64,000 nucleotides of DNA. Source: Bryoerythrophyllum caledonicum. Taxonomy: Eukaryota; Streptophyta; Bryopsida; Pottiales; Pottiaceae. Where the stretch lies: positions 5,566,417-5,630,416 of the forward strand of contig OZ020524.1 in NCBI GenBank assembly GCA_963971425.1. The letters are read 5' to 3'. The stretch's first letter is position 1. Each line of letters starts with the position of its first letter. The notes under the pieces were generated by a model that had not been told where the DNA came from, ran no database searches, and saw nothing but the letters and a program-made list of their open reading frames with translations. This document shows positions 47,428 to 59,129 of this stretch, piece by piece. The translations under genes were made by a program, and so were the position numbers.

Positions 47428-47890
47428 ACTATAAGAGAACCGCATTTTTTGTAACGCGCCCAGAAACATGTATGAACATCAGAAAAAACATGCTCTAACG
47501 TTAGTGTTGATGTCACTTAAAATCCGTCTATATAGACAGGCAAAAAACATGCCAAATTTTATGTGACAGGGGTGATTTGGGGTTGTCAACATCATGACGT
47601 CTAAAGGAACAAGGTCTGAATTGCTTTGGAAAAGGCTCCACATGGACGGATGTACATGTCCACATTAGCAATGATTTTGTTAGGTGTTGCCATGTGGGAC
47701 TTTTTTTCATCCAACACCAATTTGACCAGGAAGTGGCGTGAAACTTTGTACTTTGCTGACGTGGATCCCCCTGGCATGACGTGTACAGTCCATGTCAGCT
47801 GACATCATTCATTTTGGAGCATTTTATCCCCACCTAGAGTTGTTAGAATTGACGTTATGTTGAACATGTCCATGTTATGGAAGACGTTTT
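47428..47890 (+). mobile_element. CACTA-like terminus with subterminal repeats
   Basis: CACTATAAGAGAACCGCATT at 47428 resembles a CACTA (EnSpm) transposon end. Short AAACATG motifs follow (47465, 47485, 47543), and further in are GACGTGG/CATGTCC-type motifs (47650-47870). It begins exactly where similarity to the gypsy integrase ends, as expected for an insertion border. No matching opposite terminus was found in the window. Confidence 0.5.
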
Positions 47891-48122
47891 TCTTAATGAT
47901 GACACGTTTTTTACAACACCACAACTAATATTGAAGGCTGCTGCTGAATGTCAACAACTCGTCCGACAATATGTTCACATTTATATTTTCCCATGTTGGA
48001 GTCCATGTTCACTTGCACATTCTCTTTGTTCATTTCAACATTTAATGTAATATGCACAACAAGTTTGTAACAATGGTTGCTACGCTCTTGGGGTTGAATA
48101 TTCACAGAGGCGCTTTAAACAA

Positions 48123-49260
48123 TTGAAGAAGGACCGTCTAATATATGGAAGAGTGACATCAACTCATCGCAATACCCTTTCAGATCCAATTAGAAAGAGC
48201 ACTAGAATGTCTGCGGCAGTGGCTTGCTTTAAATCGTTTGTTGATGAAGTTGGTTGTCCTCAACCTCATCGTTGTATTCGCCGTAAGATTGACAACAAAG
48301 TGATGCCTCTCATTCTCCTTCCTATGAATACTGCCAAATTTGATGTGTTCAATTACGTGAACGAGGAGGTCAAGAGAATTTGTAATGAAGAAACCATTTT
48401 TATCAGTTTGTTCCAGAGGATGTGGCACATCAAGTATCCCCACGTTCAGGTACCTCCATTCTCGAGATTCTCAAAATGCTATCATTATTAAAAGTATAAA
48501 TGTGCCATGGAGAGAACCACCAATGCGGATGCAAGGATAAAGATAAAGTAGTTATTTATGTTGCATCTGTGCAACCAGATGGAAGAACGTAGGCACTAGT
48601 GGATATTCAAGAGGTTGTGTTATATTAGCCTAGAGTTGTACATGTGCATCATTGTGGATGGCATGGACCAAAACACAACCATTGTACCCAGGATGCGTGA
48701 GACTGTGAAGAACATTGAACTCCGGTTTGTGAAGACCCACCTGTGCCGAGCTCTTGTACATGGGATTGGTTTATATTGTGACGTGCGGTTTGGGGCTCAC
48801 CACAAACATGATAGCAACCAAGTCGTAAGTACATTGTTGTACGTGATAGGAGATGTGTTGCATAGGAAGGGATTTTTGCCACCAACATTGTGAATCCAGG
48901 CGGACAACTGCATATGCGAGAACAAAAACATTTATATGTTTGCTCTATGTGCTTGGTGGGATTGGGGTTTTTTAAGGAGGTGGAACTATCTTTTCTTATA
49001 GTAGGCCATACACACAAAGATATTGATCAACGCTTTAGTTGTGTATCAAATACGTGAAGAAGTCGGATGTGGACTCGTTGAAGGAAATGATTAGTCTTAT
49101 AGAACAAAGAACATCTCTTACGGATACATTTGTTAGCGCCCGGCTGCTAGAGAATGTATGGGACTGGAAACTGTTTATAACTCCTCACTTACTGAGAGGT
49201 CCGGATTTATTAGTGGGCATAACATTTTCGCACCACATGCGATTCTAAGGTCGAGGAACT
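48123..49260 (+). pseudogene. DUF7869-type transposon-associated protein, N-terminal and central part
   Basis: Fragments in broken frames: MWHIKYPHVQVPPFSRFSKC (about 48420-48480), IIVDGMDQNTTIVPRM (about 48650-48700) and KTHLCRALVHGIGLYCDV. Next are DSNQVVSTLLYVIGDV, a QADNC.CENKN.YMFALCAW block (about 48895-48955) and FLIVGHTHKDIDQRFS (about 48990-49040). The D-G-M-D, Q-x-DNC-x-ENK and GHTHxDIDQ blocks are what I recall of the DUF7869 domain, seen in many transposon-like proteins of plants and animals. Stops near 48490, 48550, 48600, 48893 and 49060 show decay. The C-terminal part seems to continue at 51186-52158, beyond an intervening gene. Confidence 0.65.
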
Positions 49261-50197
49261 TTAAATGATCCGGGTACATTAGACAACACTGTAGACTACC
49301 CTTGTAACCGCCCAATTGGGAACCTTCCGTGCGGTTTTCCAGGATTGTGATCATATCTTGACTCTGTGCATGCACGCTTTAAGGTCATGGTAGGCGCAGT
49401 CATGGGTGTGAGTCATGTGAGATTTCTGTCAGCTACAGTTTTGGAAAATGGTGCGGCCAAAGTTGGAAATGTAAGAATAGACAAGCTAATTCAATCCACC
49501 AAGCTGATCATGTTGTGGTCTGTCTATTCACGATTTAATTGAACTGCATCGTACACTTCAATTTTCCAAAAGAGGCATGTATGGGTGTCATGTAAACCAT
49601 TTTTGCAACATCCACATGGCACTTTCTACGCTTCAATGTTCTGGTTCATGAGCTCAATGCGGCCACAGTCTCACAAACAATACTCCATGAGGAATGCGCA
49701 GTAACTTCAATTTAGCTCAGTGTCTGGACTCCGATGTTCTAGCTTAGTGTCTGGACTCTGGACTCCGATGTTCTAGCTCCATTGTGGATAGGCTCACACA
49801 CATGAGATTCTGTTCGAAGAAGCTTCACAGTTTCAGTTCACGAGAATTATATGTACACAATATCGTAGACGGCCAAGGACCACCACTGAAGGACCATGCC
49901 AATACCAAAGGACCAATATCGAAGAGCTGGTGGACCACACCGAGGAGCAAGGGGAGGCATGCACAAGGACAACGCTCTGATCATTAGTTAACAAGCCCTG
50001 CCGCATTCAAAGGTAAGTCACAAGTTCACGCACAGTAGTTTGCAATGTTGCCTGTTTATGGTGCATGAGTATAGCATTTTCTCACATGCTAGTTGCATGC
50101 AAATTGAAGAAATTTTAGAGCTTCTACTTCTTGTGATTGCTACGTCCTGGTCACTATCTATTGCTCTGAGCTCTACTAGCTATAAGAAAACAACGTC

Positions 50198-51148
50198 ATG
50201 GCACCTGAAGATTTAGATGACTACCAAAGTGACGGAGGAGACCAGTTTGGGTTCACCGATTGTTAGGGAGGTGAAGACCTCAATGGACTTGATAGCAGCA
50301 GTGAAGAGGAGGCACCCGCTTTGGATTTACAAGACTACAACCTACTTGAGCTTCAATAAGGCCGAGGTGCATGTTGGAGCTCAAGACGGGTGGAGCATAC
50401 ACAGCAAACAAGGCAACGACCCAGAAGTGCAGGTGATGGTCGTGGTGGTTGGAGGATATCTCAAGGAGGCCTCCCGGTTTACAGCAACCCAACCCAAAAG
50501 AATGCCTCATCTCCATCCGTGGGTAGATCTCGCCAAAACGTCATGTCTAGTACAGAAGAAGTTGGTTGTGAAGACATCACAGCCACGGACCTCCCCCCTT
50601 CTCCATTACTACTGTAGCAAGTCATTCATGGAGGTGATTTAGAAAGGTCTCCAAGGTTGCCGACACAGCCACAACCTACACAGCGACAACGAAGACGACA
50701 GAGAATGAAGAAGAATGGAAACTGGAGTACGACGGACCTTTGGGAAGCCATTGACACGGTTGATGATGGCATGTCAATGAGAAAGGCGGCTCTCAAGTTC
50801 AACATACCTTACACTACTTTCCGCAATTGGATCTATGGTCGCACAAGGTCACGACAACGTGGTGCAAAAACTATCCTATCTACAGAAAAAGAGGAGCAAA
50901 TTGTTCAATACCTTATTGACATGTCCCAACTTGGATATGGATTGACACCATCTGCTTTGCGCATGAAGGTGTACGAGATAACAAAATCAAGATGGACTCC
51001 ATTTAAGAATGGCATTCCGGGAAGCGGGTGGATGCGTTGGTGGAAGCGACACCACCCGGAACTTACTATTTGCACTGCACAAGCATTAGAATCAGCTAGA
51101 GCATAGAGTTTATGTGAGGAGAATGTCAAATCATTCTACGACAAATAG
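50198..51148 (+). pseudogene. CENPB/pogo-type DNA-binding protein gene with in-frame stops
   Basis: A single frame from ATG 50198 to 51148 (317 codons) has stops only at 50264, 50357, 50615, 51104 and 51146. It starts MAPEDLDDYQSDGG, has acidic SSSEEEAPALDLQDYNLL, then a basic QRQRRRQRMKKN linker. A psq-type helix-turn-helix follows (TDLWEAIDTVDDGMSMRKAA ... YTTFRNWI, about 50730-50835) and then a CENPB-type DNA-binding domain (EQIVQYLIDMSQLGYGLT ... GWMRWWKRHHPEL, about 50895-51065). These domains precede the DDE catalytic domain in pogo/Tigger transposases, but no DDE sequence follows. It is either a truncated transposase or a broken domesticated gene. It sits between the two halves of the DUF7869-type protein. 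Confidence 0.78.
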
Positions 51149-51185
51149 CTATCCAACGGTTCCACTCTTGATGAAATCATTCATA

Positions 51186-52158
51186 AATGCTGAGAAAATG
51201 CCAGTTATTCCACACCTCATTGAAGAGGTGCCCGACTTCAAGGGCTTTTAGAAGGGTATTTGTGCATTGGCAAAGAGGCCCTTACGGGTCACACGAAGGG
51301 CCAACAATTCAAGTTCTACCAGGGCTCAGATGGATTGCCTAAGATGCAGTACAAAATTCTTTGCATAGACAGGGATTGGTTGCCTGAGGAGAATGGAGGA
51401 ATTTAACACTGGAAAGTGACGGCAGATGGTAGTCCAATTTTGCCTCGTGGACAGCCGCTCCTCTCAATCCGCAACGTCATGAGAAATATGATGAGGTTCT
51501 GAAGGGTATCTCTGGATTTCTAAGTCTTCGAGAATCTATGACTAACAAGGATCTCTCGGGTGAATATAGGAGGAAGAACGGGCATATTATGTACTATTGG
51601 AGAGGTGTTAAGGCTGCCTTCAAGGTGCCTATGGAGGAATCGCCTCTCCTACAAGAGGTTTTATGGCCACTATCTAGATATGCTCCATCTATGGTGGATG
51701 GATATGAGATTGATGGGTCGTTGAGGAAGGAGTATGTAGAGGACCCTTCATTCATTGGACAACAACGTCATTGTCCCCCTCCATCATTTCTGGTTGGTAG
51801 AGATGTGTACGAGGGCTATGTACTTGCGGTGCGTTCTGCTGATGGGGATTTGCGCCCATTTTGGATTGTCTTGGCATTAGGTAATCTACATCCGGATCGT
51901 GAACATTCTCATGAGATTAAAGTGCAATACTCCAAATTTGCATCCCAACGTCATGTAGACTTGAAAACGTACCAAGGGTAGGATTCTAGTCATGGGAATA
52001 ATTGGATTGAAGAAACTGAATCTGAACCAATCTGGGTGTATACAGATTGTATTTTAACAACTTGGAAGCCTAGGTAGCGTGGAAACACAAGCTCCTCTAG
52101 GTTAAAAATTCCAAAATCACAGGTGGACATAATCAAGGCATCTTTAGCTGAATATTAG
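51186..52158 (+). pseudogene. C-terminal part of the DUF7869-type protein
   Basis: Protein-like blocks in shifting frames: MPVIPHLIEEVPDFKGF (about 51200), KGQQFKFYQGSDGLPKMQYK (about 51300-51355), DRDWLPEENGGI then HWKVTADGSPILPRGQPL. A 147-codon frame at 51538-51981 contains FLVGRDVYEGYVLAVRSADG and DLRPFWIVLAL, and the frame continues past a TAG to 52158 with SEPIWVYTDCILTTWKPR. Two of the stops (51979 and 52076) stand where Trp would fit, TGG to TAG. I link it to the DUF7869 fragment by order, strand and style; a homology search would be needed to prove it. Confidence 0.5.
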
Positions 52159-52650
52159 ATTTCAATGGAGTTTGTGGTTTTTGGAGAGTGGAGTTATTTT
52201 ACCAATATAAAATAGGTGGGGTGCATGTTCTTATTTGAATTTTTGTTCTTCCGTACTAGATATCCTATTAAGTATGTACTGAACTTGTATTTACAGGATG
52301 GAATTGTAGACTTTGAATGTGCGCATAGCAAATTTGTAGATAGAATTTGATTAGTGTTTGTAGTTCCATATAGTGATGTATTGTGTTGCTTTCAATATTG
52401 TACAACGGAGGCGGAAATTTTGTTACATTATTGATGTATAAATGGCGGTCCACAGTGTGAGTGTCATTAATTATACATTTATCCTTGATGCATCGTTACT
52501 TTCTATAGATAGCAATTATTGAATGGATTGCTACAATACATGCTAACTTTTCAATGCTCGGTATTTCAACGACCTTGTTGTTTGGAAATAGTATAATCTC
52601 CTGAAATTGGTAATTATTTCTCTTTCAAATGAAAAGGTATGCATTCTAGG

Positions 52651-52721
52651 AGGAATTCAAATGAGTGTATATGTGTATTTCAGTCTCAATTTAATACACA
52701 TATACACTCATTTGAATTCCT
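52651..52721. repeat. Perfect 29-bp hairpin
   Basis: Arms 52651-52679 and 52693-52721 are exact reverse complements (AGGAATTCAAATGAGTGTAT and on), with a 13-base loop. The loop-adjacent CAGTCTCAATTTAATACA recurs at about 52956, and its inverse TAAATTGAGACT at about 53022. The area 52640-53065 may therefore be one or two small foldback elements. Confidence 0.9.
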
Positions 52722-53689
52722 CAAAGGAGTTTTCAAATTTATTGCCGCTTCTATTTTCATGGAGTAATATTATCCTTGCAATGATTTTTTTTTGGATGTA
52801 TTAGTTTTTCTTAGGTAATATGCTCCATACCTTGGTACATTTTTGATAATCTATTACCTATATACACACAATTAAATATGATATTCAATTTCATACAAAA
52901 TGAATTCAACAATCCATGATATGGCTAGATTATTTAGCATTTTCAATCGAGATTCAGTCTCAATTTAATACATAGTCTCAAATTAATGAAATCATATATT
53001 GACTAAAATTAGACACCATGATAAATTGAGACTCTAAAATGTCTAATTTTAATGATTATGGTGTTACATTGAATTACTGTATTTCTGAGCCAATAATTGG
53101 TTCCAGAGCATGGAGTCATTCCCAAGCCGAGGATAAGTTCTAGGACTCAAAGCCGTCCTGAAGCCGGGAATAATTTCAATGGCTTAGAGTTTTCTTTGAG
53201 CATAGGATATTAATCCTTCCCACTAGGAGGTTGGTTGAAGCCTGTGGCAGGGTTAGGATGGTGGCTTGTTTGTGATGATTCACATACCAAGAAGGTAGTA
53301 ACTATCAATTGTATATGGCAGTGTCCTACTTGGCAAGTGAATTGTCTACAATTGGCAGATAGGTGGTGGAGTGTTGATAAAGGTACACTCCATAATTTTG
53401 GTTGGATGACATAAAGGATTAATGGATTAAACATGGAAATTGACACCTCCTATGCCGGTGTCCATCTATATTAGTTTCTCTTGTGCAAAACAACCAAAGT
53501 CAATTATTCAGGAAATCGGCCTATAAATGACTAGCCAGAAAGCAATTACTACAAAATTACTCAAGATCTGCAAATGTTGCCCAGATCTAGCTAATTAGTT
53601 GCCCTAGTCATTTTACAATAATTTAAGTTTTTGCGGGCAGAAAGGTGATGAAAACCATGTGGCGGCCAACATCATTCATATCATCATCC

Positions 53690-54010
53690 CAGTGTTTTCA
53701 TCCATGCTTCATCCGATAGTGTTGACGTGACAAGAAGGTGACTGACTAGGATTGTGCCTTAGGAACTCATTAGTGATACGTTTGAAAAGAATTACTCTCT
53801 CACTATTAAATAACTAGCTAAAGTAGTATAAGTTAGAATTCTAAAATAACTCATGGGTATTTTTAGAAAATTGTTGAAGTAGATGGATGTCTACTTCTAT
53901 TGGACATTGCTGATGTAGCAAATAGCTGATGACTTGGATTGTATTCTAGTAATTCCTTAGTAATACATTCGATACAAATCACTGTGTTGTCCTAATGTAA
54001 ATATCTACGG
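53690..54010 (+). repeat. Outlying copies of the ~186-bp repeat
   Basis: GATACGTTTGAAAAGAATTA, AACTAGCTAAAGTA, GATGGATGTCTACTTCT and GATGACTTGGATTGTATTC occur here in the same order as in the array at 56325-57745, about 2.5 kb away. Confidence 0.75.
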
Positions 54011-54060
54011 TGGATAAAACATATACTTGTTTACGTTTTTGGAAAGATCTTTGATTAGGA

Positions 54061-54673
54061 GGATGAAACTTATTGGTGACGTTTCCAGTAGCTTCAAGGT
54101 GACGCTTATTGCTCATGGGATTGTTTTAAAGGCGAAAGCCGTAGACAATATTCACCAATTCGAAGTATTCCTTTACGTTCTTAGAGTTTGTGTTTGGATT
54201 TGAAGTTCGAGCTAAAATGTCGGACTGGAGGGTTAATAGAGTCACAAGATCTAGAGTCTAAACCAGAGGTAGATTTACAACTTTCCTTGTCTCAGTTGCC
54301 AATTCAACCATCCCAGCCGGCGGTTTCAACACCATTGCTATTCCACCGTCAAGATGAAGCTGGATCTTCTCGTCCGCTGAAGCAGCCTCGTGTTGAACAG
54401 CGTTGACATGGTAATCTTCAAAAGGACGCTTGTGTTTTAGTAATCTTACTTCAAACTAGATGTGCTGAACTGGACACTCGTGAAGTGACATTTGCAAGAA
54501 GTTTCAAGAGCCTGAACGAAGACCATTATTTCTGTATACCTAGGCCAATCGAGGTAAGCGCTGGCCACCATCAATGGTTAGAAGGGCCAGTGAATCATTT
54601 GACAAAGACTCAACGTGCAGATTACATCGCAATTACTATCAAACGCATCCACAAGTTCTTGCAGATGGAATAG
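54061..54673 (+). other. Possible decayed coding fragment, unrecognised
   Basis: Three short protein-like stretches follow one another: SFKVTLIAHGIVLKAKAVDN (54061-54180), a Pro/Ser-rich stretch with RQDEAGSSRPLKQPRVEQR (54188-54406) and TFARSFKSLNEDHYFCIPRP (54485-54673). Stops and a frame change separate them. It lies between the outlying repeat copies and the main array, so it may belong to a mobile element. No family was recognised. Confidence 0.3.
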
Positions 54674-55830
54674 CACTGTTCTTTGACTTTAGTTTTTACC
54701 TCTACTTGATTTTGATTGAAGCTTTATACTAAATTTAAGTGTTTTGTGTTCCATTTGAATGTTAGAAACTAAAAGATGGTAGATAGAGGATAGTTTACCT
54801 CCTAGTTAGAACTCTAAAGGTTTGTTGACCTTAAAAGATAAATAGGTACTTATCTTTTGAGTTTCCTAGGGCCAATGGGTGTTTTGAGGTCCATGTGATA
54901 TGTACATGGGTTGATCTTATCCATCTTAGGGGTCTAGAGGATAGGTAGGCATCTTCTCTCTCCCTCTTAGTCGGGTTTTGGGGGAAAAAGTGAGTTAGTG
55001 TGCTTTTAGAGTGTGTGTGGGTGTAGGGAGCCGAGAGTTTGATGGGCAATAACTCTGGTTGTAAGAAATAATTTGGAATGAAATTTTGCGGATTTCTTCC
55101 TCTTTGAGATGCGCTTCCAAAGAGATTATTTTCGCTTGATTTGGAGTTGTAAGCAAAGAGTTACAAGCGTGTGAGTGGAGGAGGGTCTGCTGCCACTCAA
55201 CGAAGGGGAGCAGAGATTCGGGCGGCCACCAAAGTTTGTAGTTTTTGCGTCTATCTTTGAAAATTTCAGAAGTTGTAGAACTTTTGTTTAGCTTTGCATA
55301 AACTTATTATTCAAGTTGGTTAGAGTTGAATTGCAAAAGTTATAAAGGTTTGAAATTGTGAAAATCCGAGGCCATTCATTGCGAGGGCAGAGGTTTCAAC
55401 AAGCCATAACGTTTGGACAATAGTTTAGTATGGTTTGAGATTTGAGTGGTGTGTGCACCATTGTCATAGCTCTTCAAAAAGCTATTACAATTAAGATTTG
55501 GAGTTTTGAAGAAGAAGTTATGAGCGATAATTTCTAGAAGGGCGGAACTTTGAACTCATATAACTTTCTGACAGTAGTTTAGAATAACTTGAAATTTGAA
55601 GGAATGTTAGTTATTTGTATTAGCTTTCCAGAAAGTTATTATACTTAGTGGTTGGAGTTTTGAGTCATCTGTGGCACTTGTTAGAAGGTTACAGCCTTGG
55701 TGGAAGTTTTTCCATTGTGTTTTTGAACACTTCCTTTGAGTTTCTTTGTGTTTTTGAACACATGAAGATTTGAAGACTTGAAGACAAGAAGACATGAAGA
55801 CATGAAGACTCGTGTGTTGTGGCTTGTGGC
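54674..55830. other. Non-coding DNA, possibly LTR or leader sequence
   Basis: There is no gene. From 55100 to 55700, phrases such as GTTATGAGCG, GTTACAAGCG, GTTACAGCC and TTTGGAGTT recur, and similar phrases (AAGTTACGGCCG, ATACGGCCG) appear at 58350-58540. GAAGACATGAAGACTTGAAG-type short tandem units lie at about 55765-55810. Confidence 0.4.
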
Positions 55831-55940
55831 TTGTTATTCCTAGCCGGATTTGGAGGCTCGTTGTCTTTATTTTGTTATTCCCAGCCGGATTTGGAGGCTC
55901 GTTGTCTTTATTTTGTTATTCCCAGCCGGATTTGGAGGCT
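55831..55940. repeat. 41-bp tandem repeat, 2.7 copies
   Basis: TTGTTATTCCCAGCCGGATT followed by TGGAGGCTCGTTGTCTTTATT repeats at 55831, 55872 and 55913, with nearly identical units. The third unit is cut off after GGAGGCTAG. Confidence 0.93.
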
Positions 55941-56324
55941 AGTTCTTTTCAATTCCGCTTCGTAGATTTTGTTGCGGCAAAGTGGGGTTGATCACCCACA
56001 CGGTCGTATTTATGTTGTTTCCACCGGTGAGGCGCGATTGTTGGTCACCGTGGGTTTGAATTTTAGGAGCCAATCTTTCGGACGGTTTTAGCTTGTGGTC
56101 TGGCCGTCCCGTTTTACCCGCCTGAGGCCGTGGTTTCTTATCACCCACCTTTACCCTTGACCCTTTAGAACCATCACAGGATAGGCCAACGGGGAGGAGT
56201 TTGAAGACTGAAGACTGATGATTGAAGATTACAAGATTTGATGGAACTCTATAGCAGACTATTAAAAATCGTAGCCAAATACCTCGCGTATTCTCAAGGC
56301 GCGCTCCTCTCTACTCGACAGCGT

Positions 56325-57745
56325 CACTAAAATATTACTTGGTGGAGTAATATATTTTATAACTAAAAAATAACTTGGAGATACTTTTTAGAAAGTTGCT
56401 GACGTAAATGGATGTCTACTTTTGTTTGACATTGTTGATGTGGCAAGTAGGTGGTGACTTGATTGTGTTTCAGTAAATCTTTAGTGATACCCTTCAGACA
56501 AATTATTGCATCATCGAGAAATAACTCAGTAGAGTAATATATTCTATAAGTGAAAAATAACTAGTGGATAATTTTTTATAACTTCCAATCAGATCGTTGG
56601 CACTTTTGATAATTTGCTGACGTATATGGATGTAGGGTTTTGTCAAATACTGCTGGCTTGGATTATGACTATGTCGTTCATTAGTGATACGTTTGAAAAG
56701 AATTACTGTCTTACTAGAAAATAACTAGCTAAAGTAATGCATGTTAGAACTCAAAAATAACTCATGGATATTTTTAGAAAATTGCTGACGTGGATGGTAT
56801 CTACTTCTGTCGGACATTGCTGATGTGACAAATAGGTGATGACTTGGATTATATTTCAGTAATTCCTTAGTAATACATTTGGTACAAATCACTGCGTCAC
56901 TAAAAAATTACTTGGTGTAGTAATATATTTTATGACTAAAAAATAACTCAGGGATAGTTTTTAGAAAACTGCTGACGTAGATTAATGTCTACTTCTGTCC
57001 AACATTGCTGATGTGGCAAATAGGCGATGATTTGGATTGTATTCCAGTAATTCTTTAGTAATACATTTGACACAAATTACTATGTCGCTGGAATATAACT
57101 TGGCACAATTATATTGTATAACTCAAAAATATCTCATGGGTATTTAAAAAAAGTTGTAGACGTATATGGATGTCTACTTCCATTTGACACTAGTGATGTG
57201 GGAAGTAGGTGGTGACTTGGATTATATTCCAGTAATTTCTTGATAATACATTTCGCACAAATCACTGCATCATCGGGAAATAACTCGGCAGACTAATATA
57301 TTTTATGGCTGAAAAATTGCTAGTGGATATTTTTTATAAACTGCTCACGTGGATGAATGCCCATTTCCATTTGACATTTCTGATGTAGCAATTAGGAGTG
57401 ATTTGAATTGTATGCTTGTAATTCTTTAGTGATACATTTGAGACATATTACTGCGTCACTAGATGATTACTCAACACATTAATATATTTTATAACTTCCA
57501 ATTAAAACGTTGACACTTTAGACATTTTGCTGATGTGGATGGATGCAAGGTTTTTTCAGATATTGCTGACTTGGATTATGTCTAAGTCATTCATTAGTGA
57601 TACATATAAAAGAATTTTTGTGTCACTAAAACATAACTAGGTCTAGTAATATATTTATAACTAAAAAATTACTCGTTTATATTTTTTCTAGTTGTTGACG
57701 TAGATGGATGTCTATTTGTGTTTGACATTGATGATGTGTCAAATA
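56325..57745 (+). repeat. Satellite-like array of ~186-bp monomers, about 8 copies
   Basis: Anchor GCTGACGT-type motifs lie near 56398, 56616, 56783, 56971, 57155, 57343, 57529 and 57694, spaced 165-218 bp (median about 186). Each monomer carries AATATATTTTATAACTnAAA, a TAACTCGTGGATATTTTT-like box, GATGGATGTCTACTTCTGTT, GACATTGCTGATGTGGCAAA and CAGTAATTCTTTAGTAATAC. Monomers are clearly diverged. The 56583-56700 and 57495-57605 segments are the closest pair, about 913 bp apart. Confidence 0.9.
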
Positions 57746-59129
57746 GGTTAGTGTCAAATTTCAATTAAATATTTGAATGTTTGCCCACAAAATTGAATTA
57801 GTAAACTTTGTAGAAGCAATCAATGAAAAATGTATGCCAAAGAATGGCAAGAGGATAATATACATACTATGTTATGATTATTGAAAGATTTCAAGTAGAA
57901 AAATAGAAATAGAGAGAATTAAAGGATCAAGTAAGAGTTAGACTATGGAGAGATACAAGTGAAATAAGGAATAGGTTCAAAAGTAGATAGAAAATGAATA
58001 GGAGTATGCAACTAGGTAGAAAAAAGAAGACCGGGATGGGAAATGCCCAATCGGATGAATGTTAGACTTAGGGTGACAAAAGGTGGCGGCTAGGGTTTGA
58101 GGGAGTGGCTTGCAAGGGCTGCCCTCCTCCCTCGCTCACTCTCTCTCTCTTCCAAGGTGTGTATGTGTGTGGAGTATGTGAAAGAGGGTAGTGAGTTAGG
58201 ATTAGAGTGAGATAAGATAAGGCTGTGGCTAGATCTACAACTACAGTTGGAGTAAGTAAGAGATGATAGTGAGATTTGCAGAAGATCAAGCTTATCAAGC
58301 AAACTTTCCGAAAAGTCTAGGTTGAAAGGATTTGGAAAATTGACAAGGAAGATACGGCCGCCAAAGCGAGAAGGGGTTTGTCGTCAATACTGAGCTCAAA
58401 TCCTTACTTTGGAGAGAAATATGTTTGAGTTGAGGACGATTCAAGACCTAAGATTTGTGGAAATTAAAGCTTGTTAAGTTAGTTTTTCAACAAACCTAGA
58501 ATCAAAGGATTTGGAGCGATAACAACAAAGTTACGGCCGACCGATCGCAAGAGGATTGACTGCCATAAGATTTGGGAAGCCCTTACTTTGGAGGCTTCTG
58601 ACATTTGATTGGTAAGGTTTTTTCCAGTGATTTTTTCACGAGCTGAAGGGTATTTCAGCCAGCCTTCATTGAAAGTTTATTTTGTTGAATTTGGAGTCTC
58701 CATAGGAAATGGCGTATGTTTTAATGCCAGGAGGTGTGCTGCCTCCATTTTGATGTTGATTTTCCACTTGAAAGTATTGTTTTCAATGTCCTTGCTATTA
58801 TCTACATGTATGATCTTAGTGCGTGTAGTGAATGTAAGTGAATGATACATGCACGTGCATGTGTATGTTGTTATGGATGTTGAAGTTCATAGGTTGTCTA
58901 CGTGACGTACATGTGAATGTGGAAGTCAAATTCTTGGTTAGAAGTCCATTGCTTAGAGGCACTTAGGTCACATACACTCTCCACCGGCCCATCTCTATGA
59001 TATTCATCTTGTGGGGTGGATTGCTCAGAGTAAACACTATACAATAGTGATTTCTGGAAGTTAGTATGTGTAAATTCTATACTTGTTACGATGTAATTTA
59101 AAGCCATAATTTAGTAATATTGCACTCAG
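57746..59129. other. Spacer without a gene
   Basis: AT-rich DNA with a CT/GA-rich patch at about 58120-58160. The two stretches at 58310-58400 and 58490-58590 resemble each other (AAAGGATTTGGA ... ACGGCCG ... CCCTTACTTTGGAG or TCCTTACTTTGGAG), a diverged direct repeat of about 180 bp spacing. Confidence 0.45.
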
